Assembly (NCBI RefSeq): GCF_000403435.2
Contig: NZ_KE159708.1
Coordinates: forward strand, 301,295-365,294
DNA length: 64,000 nucleotides
Direction: 5' to 3'
From: Oscillibacter sp. 1-3
GTDB lineage: Bacteria; Bacillota; Clostridia; Oscillospirales; Oscillospiraceae
The position numbers and the translations under genes were made by a program. The notes beneath the pieces are model-generated. The model did not search any database. It was not told where the DNA came from and was given only the letters and a program-made list of their open reading frames with translations. The first letter of the stretch is position 1; every line of letters starts with the position of its first letter. Shown here in pieces: positions 42,956 to 51,887 of this stretch.

Positions 42956-44395
42956 ATGGAGAAACAGTTATTCAGTCCGATGGATATTGACGCCCTCGGC
43001 GAGATGATGAATATCAGCCTCGGCTCCTCTGCGACAGCGGTTTCCAATTTGCTGGACCACCGGGTTGACATCACCACGCCCAAGGTGACGGTGGTACCCA
43101 CGGAAGAGTTTACCATCGGCAACCTGGAGCCCGCCATGGGCGTTGAGATCAAATATGTGGAGGGCCTGGAGGGAAGCAACATCATGCTCCTGCGCCGCCG
43201 GGACATCAAGGTCATTGTTGACATCCTGATGGGCTCGGAGACGCCGGACGAGGAGTTCGAGCTCAATGATCTGACCATCAGTGCCGTGTGCGAGGTCATG
43301 AACCAGATGATGGGCGCGGCCGCCACGGCTATGAGCGATTTTCTGGGCTTCCCGGTGGACATTTCCACCCCCAAGCCCTTTGAGCTGGAGGATCTCCAGG
43401 CCTTTAAGGAAAACCACCTGCCCAAGGGGGAGGACACCCTGGTGGTGGTGCGGTTCGCCTTGAAGATCGAGGACGCGCTGGAGAGCGAGTTTATGAATGT
43501 CATCACCGTCAAGCTGGCCAAGGAGCTGCTGAAAGGACTTGGCCTGAGTGACGACGGAGAAGAGGAGGCGGCCCCAGCGCCGGCTCCGGCCCCCGCTCCG
43601 GCCCCAGCGCCGGAACCCTCCGGCGGCAGCCATATGATGAGCCAGGAGGAGATCGAGCGGATGCTGTCAGGCGGCGGAGAATCCGCATCGGCCCCCGCGC
43701 CGGAGCCCTCCGGCGGCGGCAGCCGTATGATGAGCCAGGAGGAGATCGAGCGGATGCTGTCAGGCGGCGGAGAATCCGCACCGCCCCCTGCGCCGGAGCC
43801 CTCCGGCGGCGGCAGCCATATGATGAGCCAGGAGGAGATCGAGCGGATGCTGTCAGGCGGCGGAGCCGCCGCACCCTCCCCTGCGCCTCAGCCCGCTCCT
43901 GCGCCTCAAGCTGCTCCAGCGCCTCAGCCCGCTGCCGCGGCGGCCCAGCCCGCGACGGCGGCGGATCTGGGGAGCATGATGGCGGCTATGATGACAGCTA
44001 TGACAACGGCTATGGCCAACAACGCCCCCGCACCGGCCGCCGTGCCGAAGCAGCCGGACCCGAAGGTCATCAACACCAGGCCGATGCCTATGGAGGAGAT
44101 GGACGTGACGGAGGTTCTTGGCAAGGAACAGGCTCAGAATCTGGACCTCATTATGGAGGTGCCTTTGCAGGTGTCGGTGGAAATTGGCCGCACCCAGCGG
44201 AAGGTGCAGGAGATCCTGGCCTTCTCCAAGGGCTCCCTGGTGGTGCTGGATAAGCTGGCCGGCGATCAGGTGGACCTGTTTGTCAACGGCAAGTGCATTG
44301 CCCGGGGCGACGTGGTGGTCATCGACGATAATTTCGGCGTTCGGGTCACAGAGATTGTGCAGAACCCTGGTTTCGAGCTTCCCAAGAAGAAATAG
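42956..44395 (+). CDS. fliY: Flagellar motor switch phosphatase FliY with three tandem CheY-binding-like repeats in the linker
   Basis: Switch protein of 479 residues. A CheC-like phosphatase domain spans about 8-200 (ALGEMMNISLGSSATAV; second active motif AVCEVMNQMMGAAATAM), and a FliN domain lies at about 398-475 (SVEIGRTQRKVQEIL). The N-terminal CheY-binding peptide found in Bacillus FliY is missing: the protein begins directly with the CheC-like domain. The linker between the domains instead carries three 31-residue repeats, each with MMSQEEIERMLSGGG (Met pairs at 227, 258, 289), which resembles the LSQDEIDALL-type peptide and this operon's FliM. The rest of the linker is Pro/Ala-rich. 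Confidence 0.93.
   Translation: MEKQLFSPMDIDALGEMMNISLGSSATAVSNLLDHRVDITTPKVTVVPTEEFTIGNLEPAMGVEIKYVEGLEGSNIMLLRRRDIKVIVDILMGSETPDEEFELNDLTISAVCEVMNQMMGAAATAMSDFLGFPVDISTPKPFELEDLQAFKENHLPKGEDTLVVVRFALKIEDALESEFMNVITVKLAKELLKGLGLSDDGEEEAAPAPAPAPAPAPAPEPSGGSHMMSQEEIERMLSGGGESASAPAPEPSGGGSRMMSQEEIERMLSGGGESAPPPAPEPSGGGSHMMSQEEIERMLSGGGAAAPSPAPQPAPAPQAAPAPQPAAAAAQPATAADLGSMMAAMMTAMTTAMANNAPAPAAVPKQPDPKVINTRPMPMEEMDVTEVLGKEQAQNLDLIMEVPLQVSVEIGRTQRKVQEILAFSKGSLVVLDKLAGDQVDLFVNGKCIARGDVVVIDDNFGVRVTEIVQNPGFELPKKK
43600..43872 (+). repeat. Three tandem 93-bp repeats inside fliY
   Basis: The MMSQEEIERMLSGGG coding block starts at 43634, 43727 and 43820, a period of exactly 93 bp. The copies are nearly identical in DNA, with changes such as Ser-His against Ser-Arg before the motif. 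High DNA identity suggests recent amplification or ongoing homogenisation. Confidence 0.9.
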
Positions 44396-44462
44396 GACAC
44401 GAATGCAGGGATAATCAAACGAAATATGCAAATTACTAAGATTGAAAAGGATGGATACGACA

Positions 44463-44831
44463 ATGGCTAAGAAGATTTTGCTGGTCGACGATGCCGCATT
44501 CATGCGGAAGATGATCAAGGATACCCTGAGCAAGAACGGGTATACCGAACTGTTCGAGGCTGTGGACGGCGCGGACGCGGTGGAGAAATTCGGTGAGATC
44601 GGCCCCGATCTGGTGATTATGGACATCACTATGCCCAACATGGACGGCCTGGAGGCCCTCAAAGCCATCCGCGCTAAGGACGGCGGCGCCAATGTGGTCA
44701 TGTGCTCCGCCATGGGCCAGGAGAGCATGGTCATGGACGCGGTCCGCTCCGGCGCCAAGGATTTCATCGTCAAGCCCTTTAAGCCTGACCGGGTGCTGAA
44801 AACCGTGACCAACATCCTGGGCGAGCCCTGA
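44463..44831 (+). CDS. cheY: Chemotaxis response regulator CheY
   Basis: A 122-residue single receiver domain. Acidic pair at 10-11 in LLVDDAAFMRKM, phospho-acceptor Asp about 54 in VIMDITMPNMDG, and the conserved Lys in VKPF. Ser replaces the common Thr in the MCSAMGQ block. Placed directly after fliY, its likely phosphatase and binding partner. The start at 44463 is chosen from domain limits; AAAGGATGG stands before it. Confidence 0.93.
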   Translation: MAKKILLVDDAAFMRKMIKDTLSKNGYTELFEAVDGADAVEKFGEIGPDLVIMDITMPNMDGLEALKAIRAKDGGANVVMCSAMGQESMVMDAVRSGAKDFIVKPFKPDRVLKTVTNILGEP

Positions 44832-44857
44832 TTGAAATGCTGGGGGAGGAGCCTGAA

Positions 44858-45235
44858 ATGCTGGGAGGGAATCCCTTCTTCTCCCTCCTGTGGATGATTG
44901 TCAGCGTCATTGTAATCATTGGCCTGGCCTACTGGTTTACCAAATATGTGGCCGGCCGGGGGGGGCTGGGCGCCTTTGGCCCGTTGAAGGCGGGCGGGGG
45001 TCTGAAAGTTCTGGCCCAGCTGCCCCTGGGACGGGATCAAAAGCTGATTGTGACGCAGGCGGGAGGTCGGTTCTTCCTCCTGGGTGTTACCGCCACGGAG
45101 ATCTCCATGCTGGCGGAGTTCACAGCGGAGGAGGCCGCCCTTTGGCAGGAGCAGGCCGGAACAGCGGAAAAGAGAGAGACGCCCAGCTTCCGCGAGGCGC
45201 TGGACACGGTTTTGCGCCAGAAAGGGCGGAGGTGA
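44858..45235 (+). CDS. fliO: Flagellar biosynthetic protein FliO
   Basis: A 125-residue protein with one N-terminal membrane helix (about 8-28) and a small beta-type cytoplasmic domain that contains KVLAQLPLGRDQKLIVTQAG, the FliO/FliZ pattern. It helps assemble the FliP ring. The start at 44858 is preferred since GGAGGAG stands 6 nt before it; a weaker ATG lies 7 codons upstream. Five bases separate it from fliP. Confidence 0.85.
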   Translation: MLGGNPFFSLLWMIVSVIVIIGLAYWFTKYVAGRGGLGAFGPLKAGGGLKVLAQLPLGRDQKLIVTQAGGRFFLLGVTATEISMLAEFTAEEAALWQEQAGTAEKRETPSFREALDTVLRQKGRR

Positions 45236-45240
45236 GGAAA

Positions 45241-45912
45241 TTGCTGCCAGAGGGCTTGATTAGTATCAACGGCGACAGCGTGCAGGTGCTGGAAATTTTG
45301 TTCCTGACCACCATGATTACGCTTTTGCCATCGCTTCTGGTGATGACGACCTCCTTTGCCCGGTATATCATCTCCTTTTCCTTTTTGCGCACGGCCATGG
45401 GCACCCAGCAGACACCGCCCAACATGGTGCTGGTGGGACTGGCGCTGATCCTGACCTATTTTACCATGGCGCCCACCCTTTCCCAAATCAAGACCGAGGC
45501 CTACGACCCCTATGTGGCGGAGGAAATCAGCCAGGAGGAGTTTTTGGAGCTGGCCTCTGTGCCGCTGAAAGAGTTCATGCTCCGCAACACCCGGGAGAAC
45601 ACCATGCGGATGTTCTGTGACCTGGCCCATGTGGATATGCCGGATATCAGTGATCCGGCCGCTATGGAGCTGCCTATGCGGATCATCATCCCCTCGTTTA
45701 TGACCACGGAGCTCCAGCGGGCCTTTACCATCGGACTGCTGCTGTATATCCCCTTCATGCTGATCGACATCGTGGTTTCCTGTACGCTGATGTCCATGGG
45801 TATGATTATGCTGCCGCCGTCCATGATCTCCGCGCCGTTCAAGCTGCTGCTGTTTGTGACCCTGAACGGCTGGGAGCTTCTGTTTTCCAACCTGGTACAG
45901 GGATTCCGCTAG
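45241..45912 (+). CDS. fliP: Flagellar export gate protein FliP
   Basis: Export-gate membrane protein of 223 residues with four hydrophobic helices. Conserved blocks: TSFARYIISFSFLRTAMGTQ and, near the end, MSMGMIMLPPSMISAPFKLL. The start is TTG, behind GGAGGTGAGG. Some FliP proteins have a cleaved signal sequence; here the N-terminus is short, so the first helix is probably not cleaved. Confidence 0.94.
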   Translation: MLPEGLISINGDSVQVLEILFLTTMITLLPSLLVMTTSFARYIISFSFLRTAMGTQQTPPNMVLVGLALILTYFTMAPTLSQIKTEAYDPYVAEEISQEEFLELASVPLKEFMLRNTRENTMRMFCDLAHVDMPDISDPAAMELPMRIIIPSFMTTELQRAFTIGLLLYIPFMLIDIVVSCTLMSMGMIMLPPSMISAPFKLLLFVTLNGWELLFSNLVQGFR

Positions 45913-45930
45913 CGGAGGGAGGTCTGAGAG

Positions 45931-46194
45931 ATGATAGATACGGCTGCTGTGTCGGATCTGATGCGGGACGCTGTGGGCCTGGTCATCAAGCTGGGCGGCC
46001 CCATGCTGGTGCTGAGTATGCTGGTGGGCGTCGTAGTGGCCATCTTTCAGGCCGTGACCCAGATTCATGAGCAGACCATCGGTTTCATTCTCAAGGTAGT
46101 GGTCATTGTCTCCGTCCTCCTGATCGGCGGCGGCTGGATGCTGGAATCCCTGCAGGAGTATACCAGGGAGCTCTTCGCCCTGATTGCCTCCTGA
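45931..46194 (+). CDS. fliQ: Flagellar export gate protein FliQ
   Basis: An 87-residue protein with two membrane helices and the motif TQIHEQTIGFILKVVVI. The ATG is preceded by GGAGGTCTGAGAG. Between fliP and fliR, as usual. Confidence 0.94.
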   Translation: MIDTAAVSDLMRDAVGLVIKLGGPMLVLSMLVGVVVAIFQAVTQIHEQTIGFILKVVVIVSVLLIGGGWMLESLQEYTRELFALIAS

Positions 46195-46206
46195 CGGAGA
46201 TGGGAT

Positions 46207-46971
46207 ATGATTGATTGGGCTGAGCTCACGCTCTTTATATATATCACGGTCCGTATCAGCGGTTTTGTGCTCTTCAATCCCGTTTTGGGACGGCGGAATA
46301 TCCCCGGGATCTTTCGCAGCGGTTTTGTGCTGGTGCTGTCGGTGTTTGTGATCTCCTTTGCGGCGCCAGACACTGTGCGCGTTCCCGCCAGTCTGATCGA
46401 GATGGCGTTTCGTATTCTGCTGGAGCTGGCGCTGGGGTATCTGCTGGGACTGGTGATGAACTTTTTCTTCTATATCCCTCAGCTGGCAGGGCATGCCATT
46501 GACACCCAGATGGGCATGACCATGAACCAAGTCTACGACGCCAGCGCGCAGGCAAACCTGTCGGTGACCAGCATACTGCTCAACACCTTGATGACGCTGC
46601 TGTTTTTTACCGCAGGCGGTCATCACACCCTGCTGCGGCTGATGCTGACGTCCCATGAGGTTGTGCCCTTCGGCGCCGTCACGTTTGGAACGGACGCGGT
46701 TAACGCCCTGCTGGAGCTCTTTATGGAATGCACCCTGCTGGCGGTAAAGCTTTGTATGCCTATTCTGGCGGCGGAGCTGATCGGGCAGCTGGGTATGGGC
46801 GTTTTGATGAAGGTGATTCCCCAGATCAACGTGTTTTCCATCAATATCGAGCTGAAAGTGTTAATCGGTTTGGCATTGCTTTTGCTGCTGATGGCGCCTT
46901 TCAGCGAATTTCTGATAGAGGCGGAGCGTACTATGCTGGACAGCATGCACACTCTGCTGGGCCTCCTTTAG
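46207..46971 (+). CDS. fliR: Flagellar export gate protein FliR
   Basis: A 254-residue membrane protein with six to eight helices. Conserved parts include RISGFVLFNPVLGRRNIPG and the C-terminal NVFSINIELKVLIGLALLL. It completes the FliPQR gate. Adjacent flhB follows after about 40 bp; FliR and FlhB are separate here, unlike the fused gene of some Clostridium species. Confidence 0.93.
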   Translation: MIDWAELTLFIYITVRISGFVLFNPVLGRRNIPGIFRSGFVLVLSVFVISFAAPDTVRVPASLIEMAFRILLELALGYLLGLVMNFFFYIPQLAGHAIDTQMGMTMNQVYDASAQANLSVTSILLNTLMTLLFFTAGGHHTLLRLMLTSHEVVPFGAVTFGTDAVNALLELFMECTLLAVKLCMPILAAELIGQLGMGVLMKVIPQINVFSINIELKVLIGLALLLLLMAPFSEFLIEAERTMLDSMHTLLGLL

Positions 46972-47014
46972 GAAGGCCGCGGGAATTGACGACAGGCCCA
47001 AGGGGGGATGAGCG

Positions 47015-48082
47015 TTGGCCGAAGGTTCCAAGACCGAAAAGGCGACACCTAAAAAACGACGGGACGAGCGAAAGAAAGGCAACGTCTTCCTCAGTCAGGA
47101 CGCAGTGGCGGTTACGACGCTGCTGGGCTCCTGCGCCGCGCTGTGGCTGATGGCCGGAAATATTATTCGGCAGGTATCCGCTTTTATGACCGCGTGCCTT
47201 GAGGCCTGCGGCGCGGGTCTCCCTGTGGGAGATCAGGTGGCGGAATTGGAGTACCAGGGAATTTTGCTGCTGGTAAGAACCGTGCTGCCGCTGCTCCTGG
47301 TCACAGCCGTCTGTGCCGTCGCGGCCACCTTTGCCCAGACGAGGCTTTTGGTCAGTGGCGAGCTGCTGCGGCCCAAATTCAGCCGGATCAATCCCCTGCA
47401 GGGGCTTAAGCGGCTGTTTTCCCTGAAAAGTGTGATCGACGCTTTGAAGGGGATTATCAAAATCATCTTGCTGCTGGTAATTATCTACATCAGTCTGGAG
47501 GACATGGTCCTGGAGAGCTATAAGTATCTCTATACGGACTTGCCTGCGGCCTGCGGCCACCTCTTTGACAGCGCGAAGAGCATGGTGATTCGAATCGCCG
47601 TCGCCTTCATCGCCGTGGCTGCACTGGATTTCATGTACCAGTGGTGGGACTACGAGCGGCAGCTGAAAATGAGCAAGCAGGAGATTAAAGAAGAGTATAA
47701 GCAGACGGAAGGCGATCCCCAGGTAAAGGGAAAGATCAAGCAGATCCAGCGGGAGCGGGCCCAGCGGCGCATGATGCAGCAGGTGCCCTCTGCCGATGTG
47801 GTTATCCGAAACCCCACCCACTTCGCGGTGGCGCTGCGGTACAAACCGGAGCAGGATGCCGCCCCCATCGTTCTGGCCAAGGGCCAGGATGAGCTGGCGC
47901 TGCGAATTGTGAAGGTTGCGGAAGAGCATAAGGTGGCGGTGATCGAGAACGTGCCGCTGGCCCGTTCCCTCTACGCCTCCACGGAGCTGGATCAGGAGAT
48001 CCCCCCCGAGCTCTATGGCCCGGTGGCGGAGGTGCTGGTCTACATCTTCCGGCTGAATAAAGATAAACGACTGGTAAAATAA
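47015..48082 (+). CDS. flhB: Flagellar export switch protein FlhB
   Basis: A 355-residue protein with four membrane helices (about 35-205) and a cytoplasmic domain holding the self-cleaving NPTH motif in VIRNPTHFAVALRY. The motif allows the change from hook to filament export. N-terminal KTEKATPKKRRDERKKGNV is typical. The start is TTG (47015); GGGGGATGA stands before it. Confidence 0.94.
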   Translation: MAEGSKTEKATPKKRRDERKKGNVFLSQDAVAVTTLLGSCAALWLMAGNIIRQVSAFMTACLEACGAGLPVGDQVAELEYQGILLLVRTVLPLLLVTAVCAVAATFAQTRLLVSGELLRPKFSRINPLQGLKRLFSLKSVIDALKGIIKIILLLVIIYISLEDMVLESYKYLYTDLPAACGHLFDSAKSMVIRIAVAFIAVAALDFMYQWWDYERQLKMSKQEIKEEYKQTEGDPQVKGKIKQIQRERAQRRMMQQVPSADVVIRNPTHFAVALRYKPEQDAAPIVLAKGQDELALRIVKVAEEHKVAVIENVPLARSLYASTELDQEIPPELYGPVAEVLVYIFRLNKDKRLVK

Positions 48083-48172
48083 CGGGGCCGCTGCGCCGCA
48101 GGGCGGAGAGGCCGGGCATGAGGCCCGGTCCGGCGGCGGAAAGGAACCTACGGAGCGGGAGGTGACCGGCGC

Positions 48173-50272
48173 GTGAAGCGGGTACTGAACAATGCAATAT
48201 CCCTCGGTGTCGTGGTCATCGTTTTGTTTTTGATCATCCCGCTGCCGACCCAGCTGCTGGACTTTCTGCTGATTATCAACATCGGCCTTTCGATCATGAT
48301 CCTCATGATCACTATGAACATTTCGGACGCGCTGGAGTTTTCCATCTTCCCGTCCCTGCTGCTGGTTACCACGCTGTTCCGATTGGGACTGAACGTGTCC
48401 ACCACCCGGCAGATTCTCCGTCAGGGTTATGCCGGCGAGGTCATTCAGAATTTCGGTAACCTGATCACCGGCGGCAATATCGTCATCGGCGTGGTCATCT
48501 TTCTGATCATCGTGCTGGTGCAGTTCATCGTCATTACCAAGGGCGCCGAGCGCGTGGCCGAGGTGGCCGCCCGCTTTACCCTGGACGCCATGCCCGGCAA
48601 GCAGATGGCTATTGACGCCGACCTCAGCTCCGGCCTCATCAACGAGCAGGACGCCCGGGAGCGGCGCCATAAGATCCAGAAGGAGGCCGACTTCTACGGC
48701 GCTATGGACGGCGCCACCAAGATCGTCAAGGGCGATGCCATCATGTCGCTGCTGATCACCATGATCAACTTCCTGGGCGGCGTGATTATTGAGATCCTCA
48801 TCAACCACGGCGAGTTTGCCAGCGCTCTGACCCGCTATTCAATCGTCACCATCGGCGACGGTCTGGTATCACAGCTGCCGGCGCTGATGATCTCCACCGC
48901 CACCGGCATGATCGTCACCCGGTCGGTGTCCGAGGGCAGCCTGAACAAGGATGTCATCAAGCAGTTCAAGGCCCAGCCCAGAGCCATTATAACCACCGGC
49001 ATTATTTTGTGGTTTTTGGCGGTGATTCCCAATACGCCCCATCTGGCTCTGGCTATGGGCGGCGGCGTACTGGTGGGCGGCGGCGTGTTCATCAGCCGCC
49101 GCATGGAGCAGGAGCGGATCGCCGAGGAGGCCGCCGCCCAAAGCGCGGAGGTCCAGCCGGAGGCCGCGGCGCCCAGCGAGACCGATTACTACAAGGACAT
49201 CAACAATGTCTACTCCCTGCTGTCCGTGGAGCCCGTGGAGATGGAGTTCGGCTACAGCCTGATCCCTATGGTGGACGAGAGCCACGGCGGCAAGCTCATC
49301 AGCCGCATTGTCATCTTCCGGCGGCAGTACGCCCAGGACATGGGCTTTGTGTTCCCCTCCATCCGCCTCCATGACGCCTCGTCCCTGGGGACAAACCAGT
49401 ACGTCATCCGGATTCGGGGCGAGGAGGTTGCCCGGGGCGAAATCCTGGTGGACTATTATCTGGCCCTGGAGCCGGCCAATCCCCTGGGGGAGGTGGACGG
49501 CATCGAGACCATCGAGCCCGCTTACGGCATCCCCTCCCGGTGGATTCTGCCGGAGAACAAGGAGATGGCGGAGATCTACGGCTACAACGTTATCGATCCC
49601 CTGTCCGTCATGCTGACCCACCTGTCGGAGACCATCCGCAAGTATGCCCACGAGCTTTTGAACCGGGCGGAGACCATGCAGTTGGTGGAGAACCTGAAGC
49701 GCACGGAGCCGGACCTGGTGGAGGAGGCCATCCCCAACGTCGTTACCTACGCCACGCTGGAAAAGGTTTTGCGGAACCTCCTGCGGGAGGGCGTGCCCAT
49801 CAAGGACCTGGGCATCATCCTGGAGACCCTGGTGGACAGTCTTTCCCAGGGGCGGGACATCGACGCCGCCACGGAGCAGGTCCGCGGCGCCCTGGCCCGC
49901 ACCATCACCCGCCGCTTCTGCGAGGACGGACAGCTCCGGGTGGTCACCCTGGACGCGGAGGTGGAGAAGAAGATCATTGCCTCCCTGACCCGAAACGAGC
50001 AGGGCGTGTATCTGGCTATGGGGCCGGACCTCATGCAGCAGATTGTGGGACAGCTGGCGGAGCAGATGCACAAGTTCAGCGACCTCTCCCAGACTCCCAT
50101 CATTCTGGTGAGCCAGGTGATCCGCGGGTATTTCAGCAAGATGATTACCCAGTTCTATCCCAACGTCTATGTGCTCTCCTTCAATGAGATCACCAGCAAC
50201 GTGCAGATCCAGGCCCTGGGCAACATCACGCTGGACGCCCCCGCCCGGGACAGAAGGGCGGTGGGAACATGA
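48173..50272 (+). CDS. flhA: Flagellar export gate protein FlhA
   Basis: The largest export-gate protein, 699 residues. Eight membrane helices (about 10-330) contain the FHIPEP-type region, and the cytoplasmic domain (about 345-690) binds chaperone-substrate complexes. Recognisable blocks: FPSLLLVTTLFRLGLNVSTT and ARFTLDAMPGKQMAIDADL. The start is GTG behind GGGAGGTGACC. Overlap ATGA with fliA. flhF and flhG, which usually follow in Firmicutes, are missing. Confidence 0.95.
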   Translation: MKRVLNNAISLGVVVIVLFLIIPLPTQLLDFLLIINIGLSIMILMITMNISDALEFSIFPSLLLVTTLFRLGLNVSTTRQILRQGYAGEVIQNFGNLITGGNIVIGVVIFLIIVLVQFIVITKGAERVAEVAARFTLDAMPGKQMAIDADLSSGLINEQDARERRHKIQKEADFYGAMDGATKIVKGDAIMSLLITMINFLGGVIIEILINHGEFASALTRYSIVTIGDGLVSQLPALMISTATGMIVTRSVSEGSLNKDVIKQFKAQPRAIITTGIILWFLAVIPNTPHLALAMGGGVLVGGGVFISRRMEQERIAEEAAAQSAEVQPEAAAPSETDYYKDINNVYSLLSVEPVEMEFGYSLIPMVDESHGGKLISRIVIFRRQYAQDMGFVFPSIRLHDASSLGTNQYVIRIRGEEVARGEILVDYYLALEPANPLGEVDGIETIEPAYGIPSRWILPENKEMAEIYGYNVIDPLSVMLTHLSETIRKYAHELLNRAETMQLVENLKRTEPDLVEEAIPNVVTYATLEKVLRNLLREGVPIKDLGIILETLVDSLSQGRDIDAATEQVRGALARTITRRFCEDGQLRVVTLDAEVEKKIIASLTRNEQGVYLAMGPDLMQQIVGQLAEQMHKFSDLSQTPIILVSQVIRGYFSKMITQFYPNVYVLSFNEITSNVQIQALGNITLDAPARDRRAVGT

Positions 50273-51105
50273 GCGAGGCCGCGGCCGTCAGGCAGTATAC
50301 CGAGCGGGAGATCGAGGCCATGGAGACCCAGGATCTGCTGCGCCTCTACAAGGAGACCGGCAACGAGGAGCTGAAATGGCCCCTGGTTCTGCGGTACGAG
50401 GGACTGATTAAGAACGCCGCCATGCAGATTCGAGGGGTTTACAGCAGCTTTGCCCAGATTGACGACATCATCAACGAGGGCATTTTGACGCTGCTGTGGG
50501 CCATTGACAAATATGACCCCGACAAGGGGGTCAAGTTTGAGACCTATGTCTCCAAGCGCATTCGGGGCATGGTCATCGACCTGGCCCGAAAGCAGGACTG
50601 GATGCCGCGAAACGTCCGCCAGCGGGCCCGGGAGATCGACATAGCTGCAGCGGAGCTCTCCTCGGAGCTGGGGCGCTACCCCACGGAGGGGGAGATGGCC
50701 GAGCGGCTGGGGGTGACGCCGGAGCGGTACCAGAAGGACGCCGCCAACGTGGCGCTGAGCAATATCCTCTCCCTGGATATGCTGATGGACACCCGGGAGG
50801 ACGGCTACCAGCTGGAGATCCCCTCCAGCGACAGCCAGAGCCAGCCGGAGACGGCGCTCCAGGAGCGGGAGATGCAGCGGGCCCTGGCGGCGGGGATTGC
50901 CACGCTGCGGAAGAACGAGCAGATCGTCCTCTCCCTCTACTATGAGAAAAACCTGCATCTGAAGGAGATTGCCCAAGTGATGGAGCTCAGCGAGCCCCGG
51001 ATCTCCCAGATTCACACCCGGGCCATTCAGAAGCTGCGAAGCTATATGGAAGCATACATGAATGACGATGGGGAAGTCCCCAGCGCCAGGAGGAAGAAGG
51101 GGTAA
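50269..51105 (+). CDS. fliA: RNA polymerase sigma factor for flagellar genes, FliA/SigD (WhiG) type
   Basis: A 278-residue sigma-28 family protein. Region 2 reads LILTLLWAIDKYDPDKGVKF in part, with KRIRGMVIDLARKQDWMPR; region 4 has LKEIAQVMELSEPRISQIH. It directs late flagellar genes such as flagellin and perhaps fliD. Encoded directly after flhA with an ATGA overlap. The anti-sigma factor FlgM is not in the window. Confidence 0.93.
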   Translation: MSEAAAVRQYTEREIEAMETQDLLRLYKETGNEELKWPLVLRYEGLIKNAAMQIRGVYSSFAQIDDIINEGILTLLWAIDKYDPDKGVKFETYVSKRIRGMVIDLARKQDWMPRNVRQRAREIDIAAAELSSELGRYPTEGEMAERLGVTPERYQKDAANVALSNILSLDMLMDTREDGYQLEIPSSDSQSQPETALQEREMQRALAAGIATLRKNEQIVLSLYYEKNLHLKEIAQVMELSEPRISQIHTRAIQKLRSYMEAYMNDDGEVPSARRKKG

Positions 51106-51110
51106 CATAT

Positions 51111-51863
51111 ATGTATAAGGGCTTTTACAATCTCACCTCCGCCATGCTGACTCACCAGCAGAACCTCAATGTGATCGGCAACAATATGGTGAACATCTCC
51201 ACAGCCGGCTATAAGCAGCAGCGGTACACGGCCAGCACCTTTGACGACGTGATGTACAGCCGGGTGGGCAACATTTACAACATTGGTGAGGAGATCGGCC
51301 GCCAGAGCTATATTCGGGCCCCCAGCCAGATCTACACGGATTACACCCAGGGCATTCAGGAGCCCACGGGGCTGCCGCTGGACTTCGCCATCAACGGCGA
51401 CGGCTTTTTCGCCGTGCAGGATGCGGACGGCGAGATCGCCTATACCAGAATGGGCAACTTCACTTTGAACAACGAGGGATACCTGTGTCTCCCGGGCTAC
51501 GGTCAGGTCCTGGACCCGGAGGGTCAGCCCATCTACCTGGGGACGGATAAGGTCACAGCCACGGAGCAGGGACTGATCTACTACGACGGCGGCGGCCTGA
51601 TCGGCAGACTGGGCGTCTATGTCTTCGAGGACAACGAGCAGCTGGTCCACAACGATATGGGCCTTTTCACCGGCGAGGGCGCCCAGGCCGCGGAGAACTT
51701 CGAGGTCTGGAACGGATACCTGGAGCGGTCCAACACGGATATGATTAAGCAGATGACGGAGATGATTACCTACCAGCGGGCGCTCCAGAGCGCTGCCCAG
51801 ATCAGCAAGATCTACAACGAGCTGATGACCAGAAGCGCCAGTGACGTGGGCCGGATAGTCTGA
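51111..51863 (+). CDS. flgF: Flagellar rod/hook protein FlgF-like
   Basis: A 250-residue rod protein with N-terminal MLTHQQNLNVIGNNMVNIST and C-terminal MIKQMTEMITYQRALQSAAQ. The central block LDFAINGDGFFAVQD is typical of FlgF and FlgG. It is the first of two adjacent paralogues, so FlgF is given by order, but FlgG cannot be excluded. The ATG follows AGGAGGAAGAAGGG. Confidence 0.83.
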   Translation: MYKGFYNLTSAMLTHQQNLNVIGNNMVNISTAGYKQQRYTASTFDDVMYSRVGNIYNIGEEIGRQSYIRAPSQIYTDYTQGIQEPTGLPLDFAINGDGFFAVQDADGEIAYTRMGNFTLNNEGYLCLPGYGQVLDPEGQPIYLGTDKVTATEQGLIYYDGGGLIGRLGVYVFEDNEQLVHNDMGLFTGEGAQAAENFEVWNGYLERSNTDMIKQMTEMITYQRALQSAAQISKIYNELMTRSASDVGRIV

Positions 51864-51887
51864 TTTGACTGAGGAGGCTGCCAAGAT

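Noticed and set aside
43600..43872. CRISPR-like repeats
   Set aside because: The 93-bp units are in frame inside fliY and encode a repeated peptide; there are no spacers.
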